A program made the position numbers and the translations under genes. From NCBI RefSeq assembly GCF_002994635.1, contig NZ_PVNL01000086.1, forward strand, positions 1 through 64,000: a DNA stretch of 64,000 nucleotides, written 5' to 3'. This DNA comes from Enhygromyxa salina (lineage in GTDB: Bacteria; Myxococcota_A; Polyangia; Nannocystales; Nannocystaceae). Positions 25,075-32,783 of the stretch are shown piece by piece. The notes under the pieces were generated by a model that had not been told where the DNA came from, searched no databases, and worked only from the letters and a program-made list of their open reading frames with translations. The number at the start of each line of letters is the position of its first letter. Within the stretch, counting starts at the first letter, position 1.

Positions 25075-26997
25075 ATGCATGTCGTCGACGACGCCACCGT
25101 CCGCAGCTGGTTTCACTCCGGCGAGAACCTCGAGCAGCTGACCGGCGCGCTCGGCAGCCACCGTCCGAGCGCGAGCTACATGGAGGCCGTGCTCGGCATG
25201 CCCCTGCATGTCCAGTTCATCGTGGAGCAGCTGACTGCGCAGCACCGCTCGCTCGACGCGCTCAACACGATCCCGTTCCACTCGCTGTGCCGGGCGGTGT
25301 TCATCCCGCTGATGCGCATGCACCCCGAGAAGGCCGCGCAGCTGTTTGGCATCGAGATCGCGCGGCCGCCCGACACGGCCGGGCGCGGGGCGTTGGTTCA
25401 GAGTTTCCTCGACAAAGAGATCGGGCTGACGGCCGTGCAAAAGATCGGCTGCCTGGTCGGCGACGCGTTCGTCGGGCGAACCAGCACGTTCAAGCGCGAC
25501 AGCCTGATCCGGCTGCTGATGTCGGTGCAGATGAAGAGCTACCGCGACATGCTCGATCGGCTGACCCAGGTCGGGGACGTCGGCGTGCTGTTCGCCGAGG
25601 GCCGCCGCGAGCTCAAGTCCACGCCCGCGCTCACGGCCGGCGAGGTCTTGCTGACCCTCGAGTTCCTGCCCGACGCCCCGCGCAGCCTCAAGTTCGACCT
25701 GCTGCGCTCGCTGCTGACCCGCATGGGCAAGATCGAGGCCTACTTCATGGCCCGGCTGATCCTGCGCAAGGCCGACTTTGGGTTCGAGTACGAGGGCGCC
25801 GTGATCGCCCGCGCGCTCGCGGGCTACTACGACGCCGAGCCCGAGGCGGTCCAGCACGCGATCGCCCTGTCGGATCCCTTCGCGGTCGCGCGGATGCTGG
25901 CAACCAAGGGCGCCGAGGGCCTGCGCGAGGTCCGTCTGCAGCCGCTGGTGGCGATCAAGCCCGCGCTCGCCAGCGGTGGATCCGACGGCGTGAAGAAGTA
26001 CCCGGCCTGGGTCGAGCGCAAGTACGACGGGATCCGCTTCATGCTCCACAAGTCGACCGACGCCCACGGCTCGGTCCTGTGTGCGGCGTACACCCGCGGT
26101 CGCAAGGACTGGCTCGAGCAGGTCAGCGGCATGCGCCAGACGATCAGCATGTTCCCGTGCAACAACTGCATCGTCGACGGCGAGCTCTACGGGACCGTGC
26201 TCGACCTCGAGGGCCCGCGCCTCGCAACCGTGTACGAGGTCTACGCCAGCTTGTCCGGCGAGGTTCAGCAGCGCCCGGTCAACCTCAAGTACGCCGCGTT
26301 CGACCTCATCTACCTCAACGGCCAGGATCTGACCCAGCTGCCGCTGCGTCAGCGTCGCCAGACCTTGCAGCAATTCCTGGGGCCGCTCGCCAACTACAAT
26401 CTGGCGATCCCAGTGTCGATCGCCGAGGGCCAGCTCGCCCAGAACAAGAACGACGTCAATCGCCTGTACCAGTATTTCCGCGGCCAGGGCTACGAGGGCA
26501 TCATCACCAAGGATCTCGACGGCGCCTACGCGCTGGCCCGCCGCGACCCCGACTGGCTCAAGCGCAAGCCCGAGATCACGCTGGATCTCGTCCTGCTGCA
26601 GGGCATCTTCTCGGTCACCACCAAGGACAAGGCCGGCATGTTCGGGAGCTTCGCCATTGGTGCGCGCAGCAAGGACGGCGGGTTCGTCGACGTTGGCGAC
26701 GTGGCCGGGGTCGATCAACACCGCGACCGCGAGATCCAGGCGGAGATCATGCGCAATGGGCTGATCACCGGACGCCGGGTCGAGCGCCAGAGCGCGTCGG
26801 GTGTCCGGGCCGGCGTGGAGCTGCGGCCGCATGTGGTCGTGACCGTGCGCTTCGAGGGGATCGTGAAGGACAACGTGACCAAGGATCTCAAGCTGCGCGA
26901 CCCCAAGCTCGTGGCGATCCGTTCGGACAAGCACGCGGGCGAGGTCGACAAGGTCTCGGCGATCGAGGACCTCTACATGCAGCAGCGACTGGGCTAG
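25075..26997 (+). CDS. lig: ATP-dependent DNA ligase
   Basis: This 640-aa ligase has an N-terminal helical DNA-binding domain (to about 290). The adenylation domain carries motif I ERKYDGIR (adenylated Lys316), a motif III-like FDLIYLNGQDL, motif IV YEGIITKD and motif V WLKRKP, and a C-terminal OB domain follows. The length and layout match archaeal/eukaryal ligase I-type enzymes that some bacteria carry besides NAD-dependent LigA. It seals nicks in duplex DNA using ATP. The stop codon TAG lies within a 14-bp sequence repeated 10.4 kb downstream, marking the attachment site of an integrated island. Confidence 0.88.
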   Translation: MHVVDDATVRSWFHSGENLEQLTGALGSHRPSASYMEAVLGMPLHVQFIVEQLTAQHRSLDALNTIPFHSLCRAVFIPLMRMHPEKAAQLFGIEIARPPDTAGRGALVQSFLDKEIGLTAVQKIGCLVGDAFVGRTSTFKRDSLIRLLMSVQMKSYRDMLDRLTQVGDVGVLFAEGRRELKSTPALTAGEVLLTLEFLPDAPRSLKFDLLRSLLTRMGKIEAYFMARLILRKADFGFEYEGAVIARALAGYYDAEPEAVQHAIALSDPFAVARMLATKGAEGLREVRLQPLVAIKPALASGGSDGVKKYPAWVERKYDGIRFMLHKSTDAHGSVLCAAYTRGRKDWLEQVSGMRQTISMFPCNNCIVDGELYGTVLDLEGPRLATVYEVYASLSGEVQQRPVNLKYAAFDLIYLNGQDLTQLPLRQRRQTLQQFLGPLANYNLAIPVSIAEGQLAQNKNDVNRLYQYFRGQGYEGIITKDLDGAYALARRDPDWLKRKPEITLDLVLLQGIFSVTTKDKAGMFGSFAIGARSKDGGFVDVGDVAGVDQHRDREIQAEIMRNGLITGRRVERQSASGVRAGVELRPHVVVTVRFEGIVKDNVTKDLKLRDPKLVAIRSDKHAGEVDKVSAIEDLYMQQRLG

Positions 26998-27004
26998 GAG
27001 CCCG
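26991..27004. repeat. Candidate attL (14-bp direct repeat)
   Basis: gggctaggagcccg contains the ligase stop codon and is repeated perfectly at 37457-37470. It lies 28 bp from the end of the integrase gene. The core is itself a short palindrome (GGGCT-AGG-AGCCC). Integration at the 3' end of a gene, which leaves the gene intact, is typical for tyrosine-recombinase islands. Confidence 0.65.
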
Positions 27005-27031
27005 AAGGGTGCTGAGGGTAAGTCATTGAAA

Positions 27032-28186
27032 TTAGGGAGTGTGCGGGGGACGGTGTGAAGCCGTCTCCAGCATGTCTCCACGCGCGGGAGCGTCCCGGCG
27101 TGGTGGTGGGGTTTCGAGCATGGCGATCGCCGCCTCGCTCGCTCCGGGTGACAGGTGCATGTATCGCTGCGTAGTCGTCAGCTCGCTGTGACCAGCGAGC
27201 TGCTGGATCACACGCGCAGCGATCCCGCGCATGGCGAGATGACTGCAGAACGTGTGGCGCAGCGTGTGCGGGCCGTGCTGGCGTAGCTCGGCGCGGTCGA
27301 GGGCGTGGCCCATCCACGTGCGCCCGACCTGTTGAGTGATCGGCACGTCGCCGCCACCCGTGAACACCAGCGCTTGTTTGGCTTGCTTCAACTCACCGAG
27401 CACCGCCGCGAGCCGCTTGGTCATGGGCACCGTGCGGATCTTGTCGTGCTTGGGCGTGGTGAACTCGCCGCGGTACTCCGACCGCTCGACCGTGATCAGC
27501 CGACGCGAGAGATCGACCGAGGTCCAGTGCAGCCCGCGGATCTCACCCGCGCGCATGCCTGCGTCACCAGCCAGCAGCACGAAGCCCAGCTGCTTGGGCC
27601 CGATCGCCCGCGCCGCCGTGAGTAGATGCTCGTACTCCTCGAAGTCGTAGAAGTCCATCGAGGGGTTGTGCACGCGCAGGCGCTTGATCTGCACGGGCAG
27701 TCGCTCGATCTCTCCCCACTCCACCGCGCACTTGAGCATGGTGTTGAGGGTGGCGAGGATGTTGTTGATCGTCTTGTTGGATAGCTCCGACAGCTTGGCT
27801 TTGAAGCGCTGCACGTCCTCGGACGTGATCGCGTCGAGCCGCTTGTTGCCGAACGCTGGGAGCAAGTGGCTCCGTAGGTGTTGTTCTTTGCCGTCGATCG
27901 TCGATGGCTTGTGGCCGTTGGCCTTCGCGTAGCCTTCCATGTAGCGGTCGGCGAACTCGGCGATCGTCGGGACCTCCTTCTCGTCAGTGCCGGCCGTGGT
28001 TTGGCCGGCGGGCGTCGTGCCATGAACCAGCAGGTGGCGCTCTCGCTCCCTGCCCCAGCGCAGCGACGCGGACCTGCTCGAGTACGGCGACTTGCGCCGT
28101 TCTCGGTAGGTCTTGCCGTTGGCCAGGCGGATCATGATGTCGACTTCGTAGCCCCCTTTGCGGTAGGGCCTGATTTTCACGCTCAT
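27032..28186 (-). CDS. int: Tyrosine site-specific recombinase (integrase)
   Basis: This 384-aa phage-type integrase has a basic N-terminal arm-binding segment, a SAM-like core-binding domain (about 95-175) and a C-terminal catalytic domain (about 185-355). Catalytic residues are visible in AGMRAGEIRGL (first Arg), HTLRHTF (His-x-x-Arg), LAGHSEL (His) and TTQRYMHLS (nucleophilic Tyr). It is expected to catalyse integration and excision of the island at the flanking 14-bp repeats, and it points toward the left attachment site. No excisionase gene was recognised next to it. The extreme C-terminus (GDMLETAS) has an echo near the right end of the island at 37309-37328. Confidence 0.92.
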   Translation of the reverse strand: MSVKIRPYRKGGYEVDIMIRLANGKTYRERRKSPYSSRSASLRWGRERERHLLVHGTTPAGQTTAGTDEKEVPTIAEFADRYMEGYAKANGHKPSTIDGKEQHLRSHLLPAFGNKRLDAITSEDVQRFKAKLSELSNKTINNILATLNTMLKCAVEWGEIERLPVQIKRLRVHNPSMDFYDFEEYEHLLTAARAIGPKQLGFVLLAGDAGMRAGEIRGLHWTSVDLSRRLITVERSEYRGEFTTPKHDKIRTVPMTKRLAAVLGELKQAKQALVFTGGGDVPITQQVGRTWMGHALDRAELRQHGPHTLRHTFCSHLAMRGIAARVIQQLAGHSELTTTQRYMHLSPGASEAAIAMLETPPPRRDAPARGDMLETASHRPPHTP

Positions 28187-28328
28187 CGTTGTTGGCTTCC
28201 CTTCAACGACACGGCGCGCGTGCTTCCGTTAGGCACGCCCATCCTACCGGACGGGCGACCGCGGACGCGAGCGCCGATCGTCATGTTCCAGCTACTTCTT
28301 CGCGCAGCACCGCGCCGCGTCGAACGGC

Positions 28329-29186
28329 CTACGGGTCGATGCTGAATTCCCAGCGAGCGACAAAGATCTTGCCCTGCTTGGGATCATTGTCGAGAGCGCG
28401 CACGGTCACCACGCCGCGCATGCTGTCCTCGCTGAACATGATCTGCTCGAGCAGGCCGCTGTCGCCGATCTTGATCATCCTGACCATGTCGCGGTCCACG
28501 TACCACTCGAGTTCGTCGGTGCGGTACGGCAGCACCAGATCGTAGGGCGTCGCCGGTCGCACTCGGTACGTTTCCTTGGTCAAGTTGCTCGGCTTGAACG
28601 TCTGCTCGGCCTTGCCCTCCGCGCCATAGCCTTCTTTCTTCGGCTCGACCGACCGCGCCGCGAGCAGGATTTTGGAGCGCGGCACTTCGATCAGATCGCC
28701 GACCCTGAAGCCGTGGCCCGCGTGCGCGCCGTGGTGCTCCGCGTGGGCGACAGGGGCGAGCACCCGGGCGCGGACCACCGTCTTCTCGACGCTGAGCACC
28801 TTCGCCGAGATCAGCTCTTGCCGGGTCTGCGTGTAGTTGGCGACGGGCTCGCTCTCGACCGCGACCACGATCTGATCCTCTTGCGTCATCGCGTTCACAA
28901 CCGCGTCGTCGGGCGGCCACGAGTCCGGGAAGCGTTCGTTGAGCGCAGCTTCGAGCTCGGGCGGCAGCTCCGAGGTTGCCATCCAGTGACCCCGTGGATT
29001 TGTGTCCCGTGGGCCGGCGTCTGGGCGCGGCTGCGGGCCGTTGGGCACGACACGCGGCGAGGCATCGGGGTTTGAGGGCGTTTCGTGGCGTCGCTGTTGT
29101 TTGCGCCACCACCAGATCCCACCCCCGACAGCTGCGGCCGCCGCGAGACTGGCGGCGACGATCCCGATGACCTTCATGGTGGTCAT
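28329..29186 (-). CDS. Membrane-anchored hypothetical protein
   Basis: The 285-aa product has an N-terminal transmembrane anchor (VIGIVAASLAAAAAVGGGIW) followed by basic residues, a Pro-rich spacer and a C-terminal soluble domain of mixed alpha/beta appearance. ATG 29186 is preferred because it puts the anchor at the N-terminus; the in-frame start at 29267 adds 27 polar residues. A His-rich stretch, HAEHHGAHAGHG, lies near the middle. I do not recognise the family. It is 142 bp upstream of the integrase, in the same direction. Confidence 0.65.
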   Translation of the reverse strand: MTTMKVIGIVAASLAAAAAVGGGIWWWRKQQRRHETPSNPDASPRVVPNGPQPRPDAGPRDTNPRGHWMATSELPPELEAALNERFPDSWPPDDAVVNAMTQEDQIVVAVESEPVANYTQTRQELISAKVLSVEKTVVRARVLAPVAHAEHHGAHAGHGFRVGDLIEVPRSKILLAARSVEPKKEGYGAEGKAEQTFKPSNLTKETYRVRPATPYDLVLPYRTDELEWYVDRDMVRMIKIGDSGLLEQIMFSEDSMRGVVTVRALDNDPKQGKIFVARWEFSIDP

Positions 29187-29324
29187 CGTGTCGTCCCTGT
29201 GCCTGCTGCTTCGAGGTTCAGGCAGATCGACCCGCGATCTCGCCATGCGTTGCGTTGCCTCATTCAAACACGGTGACGGCTCCGAGTTTTCGGATCTACC
29301 CCAAACAGGGCCGTTGGGCGTGTG

Positions 29325-29768
29325 TTAGGCGAACAACCTTGCGATCTGGTCGCTCCCGTTCCCGAGTTGAGGCGGTCGATCATGCATAGCATGTGGCATA
29401 GTGGAATTTGCAAGTTGAGACGGGCAAACATAGTGAATTTTGCAAGTTGAGCGGTGCATGCATAGCAAGAAGTGCAACTTGAGCGGGATCATGCATAGCA
29501 AGAAGTGCAACTTGAGCGGGATCATGCATAGCAAAAACCGCAAGTTGAGCGGGATCATGCACGCCAGCGCGAAGTCGTGCTGATCCACCGCCAAGTCGAG
29601 CCGGTCCACCGCCAAGTCGAACCGGTCCACCGCCAAGTCGTGTCGACCCACCGCCCCAGTCGTACCGGTCACCTCCAATTCGCGCAGCCCCTCCAGTGGT
29701 GCAGGACGCCAGTCGACAGCAGCCGTGAACGTGAGTCGCTCCGAGATCTCGATCACGAACCACACCAT
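29325..29768 (-). CDS. Doubtful ORF with in-frame repeats
   Basis: A 147-codon open frame begins at ATG 29768, 16 bp after the end of the tandem-HTH gene. Its first ~40 residues (MVWFVIEISERLTFTAAVDW) look protein-like. It then runs through tandem DNA repeats that give 7-aa (DLAVDRF-like) and 11-aa (CMIPLKLHFLL-like) repeats. Both repeat lengths are multiples of three. No good ribosome-binding site is seen. It may be a real repeat protein, or a decayed gene end fused to an array of DNA sites. Confidence 0.3.
   Translation of the reverse strand: MVWFVIEISERLTFTAAVDWRPAPLEGLRELEVTGTTGAVGRHDLAVDRFDLAVDRLDLAVDQHDFALACMIPLNLRFLLCMIPLKLHFLLCMIPLKLHFLLCMHRSTCKIHYVCPSQLANSTMPHAMHDRPPQLGNGSDQIARLFA
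29384..29660. repeat. Tandem repeat block: 33-bp and 21-bp units
   Basis: Units of about 33 bp are repeated back to back: 29455-29487, 29488-29520 and 29521-29553, preceded by two degenerate units from 29384. Each contains catagcaa and ttgagcggg. From about 29571 a second series of 21-bp units (aagtcg...tccaccgcc) follows, with at least three copies. There are no unique spacers, so it is not a CRISPR array. The block is poorer in G+C than its surroundings and lies next to a tandem-HTH gene, so an iteron- or operator-like role is possible. Confidence 0.75.
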
Positions 29769-29784
29769 GAAGGCAGGGTCGGGC

Positions 29785-30189
29785 TCACCAGAGCCCGCGC
29801 CGCTTCGCCTTCCGTACCCAGTGGCCCAGCGTTGACCGGGGCACCCCGAGGATCGGTGCAGCCTTCCGCGCCGACCCGGCGTCAGCGACCACCGACAAGA
29901 GCAGCGCTTCCGCCATCTCCGACCATGATCCCAAGCGCACCAGGTAACCCGCCTGTACGCCCCCATCGGATCCCCGGCTCCACCGGATCCAAGTCTCGAG
30001 GTCGGCTCGCTTCAACCCCAGCCTGGACGCCGCATCGCTCAGCGATGTCGCGTCGAAGGTCGCCTCATGCAGGAGCTCCGCGGCCATCTCTCGCCAGCTG
30101 GCTTGCTCGACTTCGTATGTGAGGCGACTGTGTTGATCGTCGGGCGTCGACAGCACCGAGACCTGTCCACAACGATGCCTCACGCTCAT
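29785..30189 (-). CDS. Tandem helix-turn-helix (Fis-like) protein
   Basis: This 134-aa protein has two similar helix-turn-helix segments. The first is SLSDAASRLGLKRADLETWI and the second ARKAAPILGVPRSTLGHWVR, the latter close to the basic C-terminus. Both resemble the Fis/HTH_8 fold of response regulators and sigma54 activators, but no receiver or ATPase domain is attached. Two DNA-binding units in one chain suggest a small transcription factor or DNA-bridging protein. The start ATG 30189 overlaps the stop of a 33-codon ORF (ATGA, 30186-30189), which supports both reading frames. Confidence 0.7.
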   Translation of the reverse strand: MSVRHRCGQVSVLSTPDDQHSRLTYEVEQASWREMAAELLHEATFDATSLSDAASRLGLKRADLETWIRWSRGSDGGVQAGYLVRLGSWSEMAEALLLSVVADAGSARKAAPILGVPRSTLGHWVRKAKRRGLW

Positions 30190-30287
30190 CCCCTTGGCTC
30201 CCGAATCAAGTTGACGAGTTTGTCATTCGCCACACAGGTGGAAACCTCGCGAATGTGCTCGATGAACATGCCGACGACATGCGCCAT
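30186..30287 (-). CDS. 33-aa small ORF coupled to the HTH gene
   Basis: A short frame from ATG 30287 encodes 33 aa (MAHVVGMFIEHIREVSTCVA...) and ends in an ATGA overlap with the tandem-HTH gene. The codons give a plausible amphipathic helix, and the frame is open further upstream without another start. It may be a leader peptide, a small partner protein, or the tail of a truncated gene. The coupling is the main evidence. Confidence 0.45.
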   Translation of the reverse strand: MAHVVGMFIEHIREVSTCVANDKLVNLIREPRG

Positions 30288-30487
30288 AGCGGGACCATCG
30301 CGAAGGTCAGCCAGTGATGACAGGTCAGCGATTCCCCCTCGGGGTGTAGTTGGTGACGACCCCCTTGCTTCGCAACCGAGCCGCTGCTAGGGTCGCTCCT
30401 GGTTGGAATCGAGCGGACTTCTCCCGCGTGTACAGGCTCAGCTCTCATGACTCGCCCGACTTCTCGACTGCATGCGAATCGGCTCTT

Positions 30488-30493
30488 AGGAGG
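30488..30493 (+). promoter_or_regulatory. Strong ribosome-binding site
   Basis: aggagg, followed by ggaacc and then ATG 30500, is a perfect Shine-Dalgarno sequence at ideal spacing. It fixes the start of the XRE-family regulator and is the strongest such site noticed in the window. Confidence 0.85.
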
Positions 30494-30499
30494 GGAACC

Positions 30500-30811
30500 A
30501 TGGTGAGCTATGAGGAACTGGGCCGGAGGATCCGGGAGCGTCGTCGCAGCCTCGGGCTCTCGCAGGAGAGCTTGGCGGAGCGGGCGGGCGTCTCGAAAGA
30601 GACGATCGGCCGCCTCGAGCAGGCGGCGGGTACCCCAGCGCTGGAAACGGTCGACAAGGTCTCCCTTGCTCTGGGGACAAACGTGTCCGTGCTGCTCGCC
30701 GAGCGAACGTGCGAGGAGGTTGCGGTCCTCGTGGCCGAGCTGCCGGAACGCGAGCAGGAGATCGCGCGAGTGATGCTCCAGGCGCTGTCCGAGCACGTGC
30801 ACGCCGGCTGA
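30500..30811 (+). CDS. XRE-family transcriptional regulator
   Basis: This 103-aa protein has a lambda-repressor-like helix-turn-helix over residues ~5-60 (IRERRRSLGLSQESLAERAG, SKETIGRLEQ) and a short C-terminal helical part (AERTCEEVAVLVAELPEREQ). It is expected to bind an operator as a dimer and may repress island genes. It converges with a second XRE gene on the other strand; the two stop codons are one base apart. Confidence 0.85.
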   Translation: MVSYEELGRRIRERRRSLGLSQESLAERAGVSKETIGRLEQAAGTPALETVDKVSLALGTNVSVLLAERTCEEVAVLVAELPEREQEIARVMLQALSEHVHAG

Positions 30812-30812
30812 G

Positions 30813-31073
30813 TCAGTTGTAGTCGGGCTCGGCGAGAAGCTCAGACGCAGTGACGCCGACGGCCTTGGCAATCAGGTCGACGAGATCGAGGTCGGGATCA
30901 ACCTCCCCCGAGCAGATCGCCTCGAGTTGTTCCAAGCTGATGCCAGCCCTGCGGGCGACCTCCTCGAGCGTGAGGTTCTGCTCGAAGGTCAGACGATGAA
31001 GGTTCGTGGCGAGAACCTCGTAGGCGCGGCGCCGAGTCACTAACGGACGGTACACCGAGATCTGGTCGGCCAA
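30813..31073 (-). CDS. XRE-family helix-turn-helix protein
   Basis: This 86-aa protein is a single XRE-type helix-turn-helix domain with RLTFEQNLTLEEVARRAGIS and LDLVDLIAKAVGVTASELL. The frame opens with TTG at 31073. GTG 31040, giving a start at TRRRAYEVLATNLHRL, is the alternative and would leave the HTH intact. It faces the other XRE gene tail to tail, and the pair may form an opposing switch controlling the island. No promoter motif could be assigned. Confidence 0.75.
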   Translation of the reverse strand: MADQISVYRPLVTRRRAYEVLATNLHRLTFEQNLTLEEVARRAGISLEQLEAICSGEVDPDLDLVDLIAKAVGVTASELLAEPDYN

Positions 31074-31158
31074 CCAGGGATGGCGCGGCGGTGATGGGCA
31101 GCGTCTTGGAACCCAGCGTCAGCGGTGGCGGGCACAGCGTGCCCGCGGACGCGGCTCG

Positions 31159-31266
31159 ATTCGTGACTGCGAACTTCGGCAAGCCGACGGCTTGCTCAAC
31201 TCGCTCGCGGAATCTCGACCAGTGCTCGGCGATGACCTGATAGAGCCGCGTCTGCTCTGGCTGCCG
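31159..31266 (-). pseudogene. IS91-family transposase remnant (N-terminal)
   Basis: The minus-strand frame reads RQPEQTRLYQVIAEHW then SRFRERVEQAVGLPKFAVT. This matches the N-terminal region of IS91-family (Y2, rolling-circle) transposases, where it precedes the zinc-finger segment. The catalytic part is missing and the frame decays on both sides. Confidence 0.65.
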
Positions 31267-31546
31267 GCGCTCACAGCCGTCCCGGCGCTGCGCCGACCAT
31301 ATCGCGGTGACCTCCACGACCAGCTACTCGGCCGTCGCGGGGTCGCGTTGCGAGACTCAGGCGTGAACTGGCGAGGTGGCCCAGATCCAAGCCACGCACC
31401 CGCAAGACCCCGTGCACACACCGAGCGGTGCGTGACCGTCTTGGCGCACGTGTCCTTAGCAAAATCGTCCCAGATCCCGGACACCTCGCTGGCTCACGCA
31501 TGAGCTCTGCAAGCGACCCCACGACGGCCGAGTAGTTGGTCGTGTC

Positions 31547-31593
31547 GCGCGTCCGCCCGTCGCCCAGGATCGCCTCGAGTCCACCGCCGACGG
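31547..31593. repeat. 47-bp repeat, left copy
   Basis: The sequence from gcgcgtccg to cgacgg recurs at 36831-36877 in the same orientation with three mismatches. The copies flank the low-G+C operon, and each lies between the operon and an IS91 remnant. Read on the minus strand both encode GGLEAILGDGRTR, so they derive from the same gene or element. Confidence 0.8.
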
Positions 31594-31926
31594 AGGCCCC
31601 TGAATCGTCGGTGACCGACACGATCGTGTCCCAGGCCTGCGCGGCCCTCGGCGGCGGCCCTGGCTCGCCAAGGGCAAGATCCAGGCCGACGACAGCGATC
31701 CAGGTCGACGACAGCGGGGTCTCGCGTGACCCCGGCCGAAGCTCCTGATGATCTCGCCATCACCCTCAGGCGCGGCACTGAACCTGCGTCCAGTTCCGCG
31801 AGATCCGCGATCTACAACCAATGGTCCCCGCAATGTTTCCTGGCCGAGTTCGCCCCACCGCTTGACTGACCGCGATCAGGAAGCGACCCTGCAACCTCGT
31901 CAGCCGATCCAGGCGTCAACGGTACC

Positions 31927-32781
31927 ATGCCCACCCGACCCGACGTCTACATCGCTCGCGTGCTTCGCAAATGCGACGCGTTGAAGAAGGCGGGATTTTG
32001 GGACCGAGAAGTTCGAATTTCACCTCGTGGGTGGCTCAACAACTTCCCGGATAACGAACAACCCCTTGCAGCCCGACTACTCGACAAATTTCAGTTCTTC
32101 TCTGAAGACATGGTGAACCGGATGCTGACTACCGCGGCCCGGCATGTCGGCGCAGACCTCACCGCCAAGCGCACATTTATCGCTGGTGTTGAAGGTGAGA
32201 ACCCAAATCCGACCGACTCGGGCTACATGTTTTGCCGCAAGGCGCGCCAATTGCTAAAGGTTGCCGAGGAACGCTGCCTCACAATTGATAACTGTGCGCA
32301 AAACCTTGAGCCAGGCGATACTCTCATTTTTGTGGACGACTTCGTTGGTACCGGACAGCAGATGTCGGCAACCTGGAGCCGACTTTCCGGGTCACTGAAA
32401 ACAGCTGGCACAGATCCTCTTCGAATCGACGTACGATATCTCGGCCTGGTGGCCACCGAGACTGGAGTATCCCGGATCCGATCTACAATGAACATCCCTT
32501 GCCACTTCGCGCATATACTGGGACCCGAGTACCACATCAAGGAAATACTGCGAGGTGAATCCAATGCGATCAACGAGGTTTTCGACGAGGCTACCATCAT
32601 CCACTTCCTCGAATCCCACGCGCAAAACCTCATCACAAAGTCCTACATAGACAAAGTCTGGGGATTCAATAATCTAGGGTTGGCGCTAGCCTTTTCACAC
32701 TCAGTGCCAGATGGATCACTCCCGATCTATTGGGCTGACTCGTCCACCCAGGGGTGGACACCTCTGGTGTCTCGGACGTAA
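31927..32781 (+). CDS. Phosphoribosyltransferase-like protein (PRTase-CE type)
   Basis: This is a 284-aa cytoplasmic protein. The motif LIFVDDFVGTGQQ (residues ~133-145, Asp137-Asp138, TG142-143) is the PRPP-binding loop of type I phosphoribosyltransferases. The N-terminal WLNNFPDNEQPLAARLL matches the PRTase-like proteins found in predicted prokaryotic conflict systems. It could act on a nucleotide or nucleic-acid substrate, or only sense one; no substrate-specificity hood is recognised. It is the first gene of a four-gene operon, 2 bp before the ATPase gene. Base composition (near 50% G+C by eye) and use of ATA, AAA and TTT codons differ sharply from the host genes. Confidence 0.75.
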   Translation: MPTRPDVYIARVLRKCDALKKAGFWDREVRISPRGWLNNFPDNEQPLAARLLDKFQFFSEDMVNRMLTTAARHVGADLTAKRTFIAGVEGENPNPTDSGYMFCRKARQLLKVAEERCLTIDNCAQNLEPGDTLIFVDDFVGTGQQMSATWSRLSGSLKTAGTDPLRIDVRYLGLVATETGVSRIRSTMNIPCHFAHILGPEYHIKEILRGESNAINEVFDEATIIHFLESHAQNLITKSYIDKVWGFNNLGLALAFSHSVPDGSLPIYWADSSTQGWTPLVSRT

Positions 32782-32783
32782 TC

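Larger units (their letters stand above)
31074..31926. other. Decayed region upstream of the four-gene operon
   Basis: No intact gene is visible in these ~850 bp. On the minus strand there are broken frames: an IS91-type transposase fragment (31159-31266) and a stretch GGLEAILGDGRTR that recurs on the other side of the operon. The G+C falls toward the operon start. The promoter of the four-gene operon should lie in the last 150 bp, where no clear consensus was found. Confidence 0.6.

Noticed and set aside
26991-27004. tRNA gene as the integration target
   Set aside because: No tRNA-like sequence is present near either repeat; the site overlaps the end of the ligase gene.
29384-29660. CRISPR array
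   Set aside because: Units follow each other without unique spacers, the repeats vary, and no cas gene is present.
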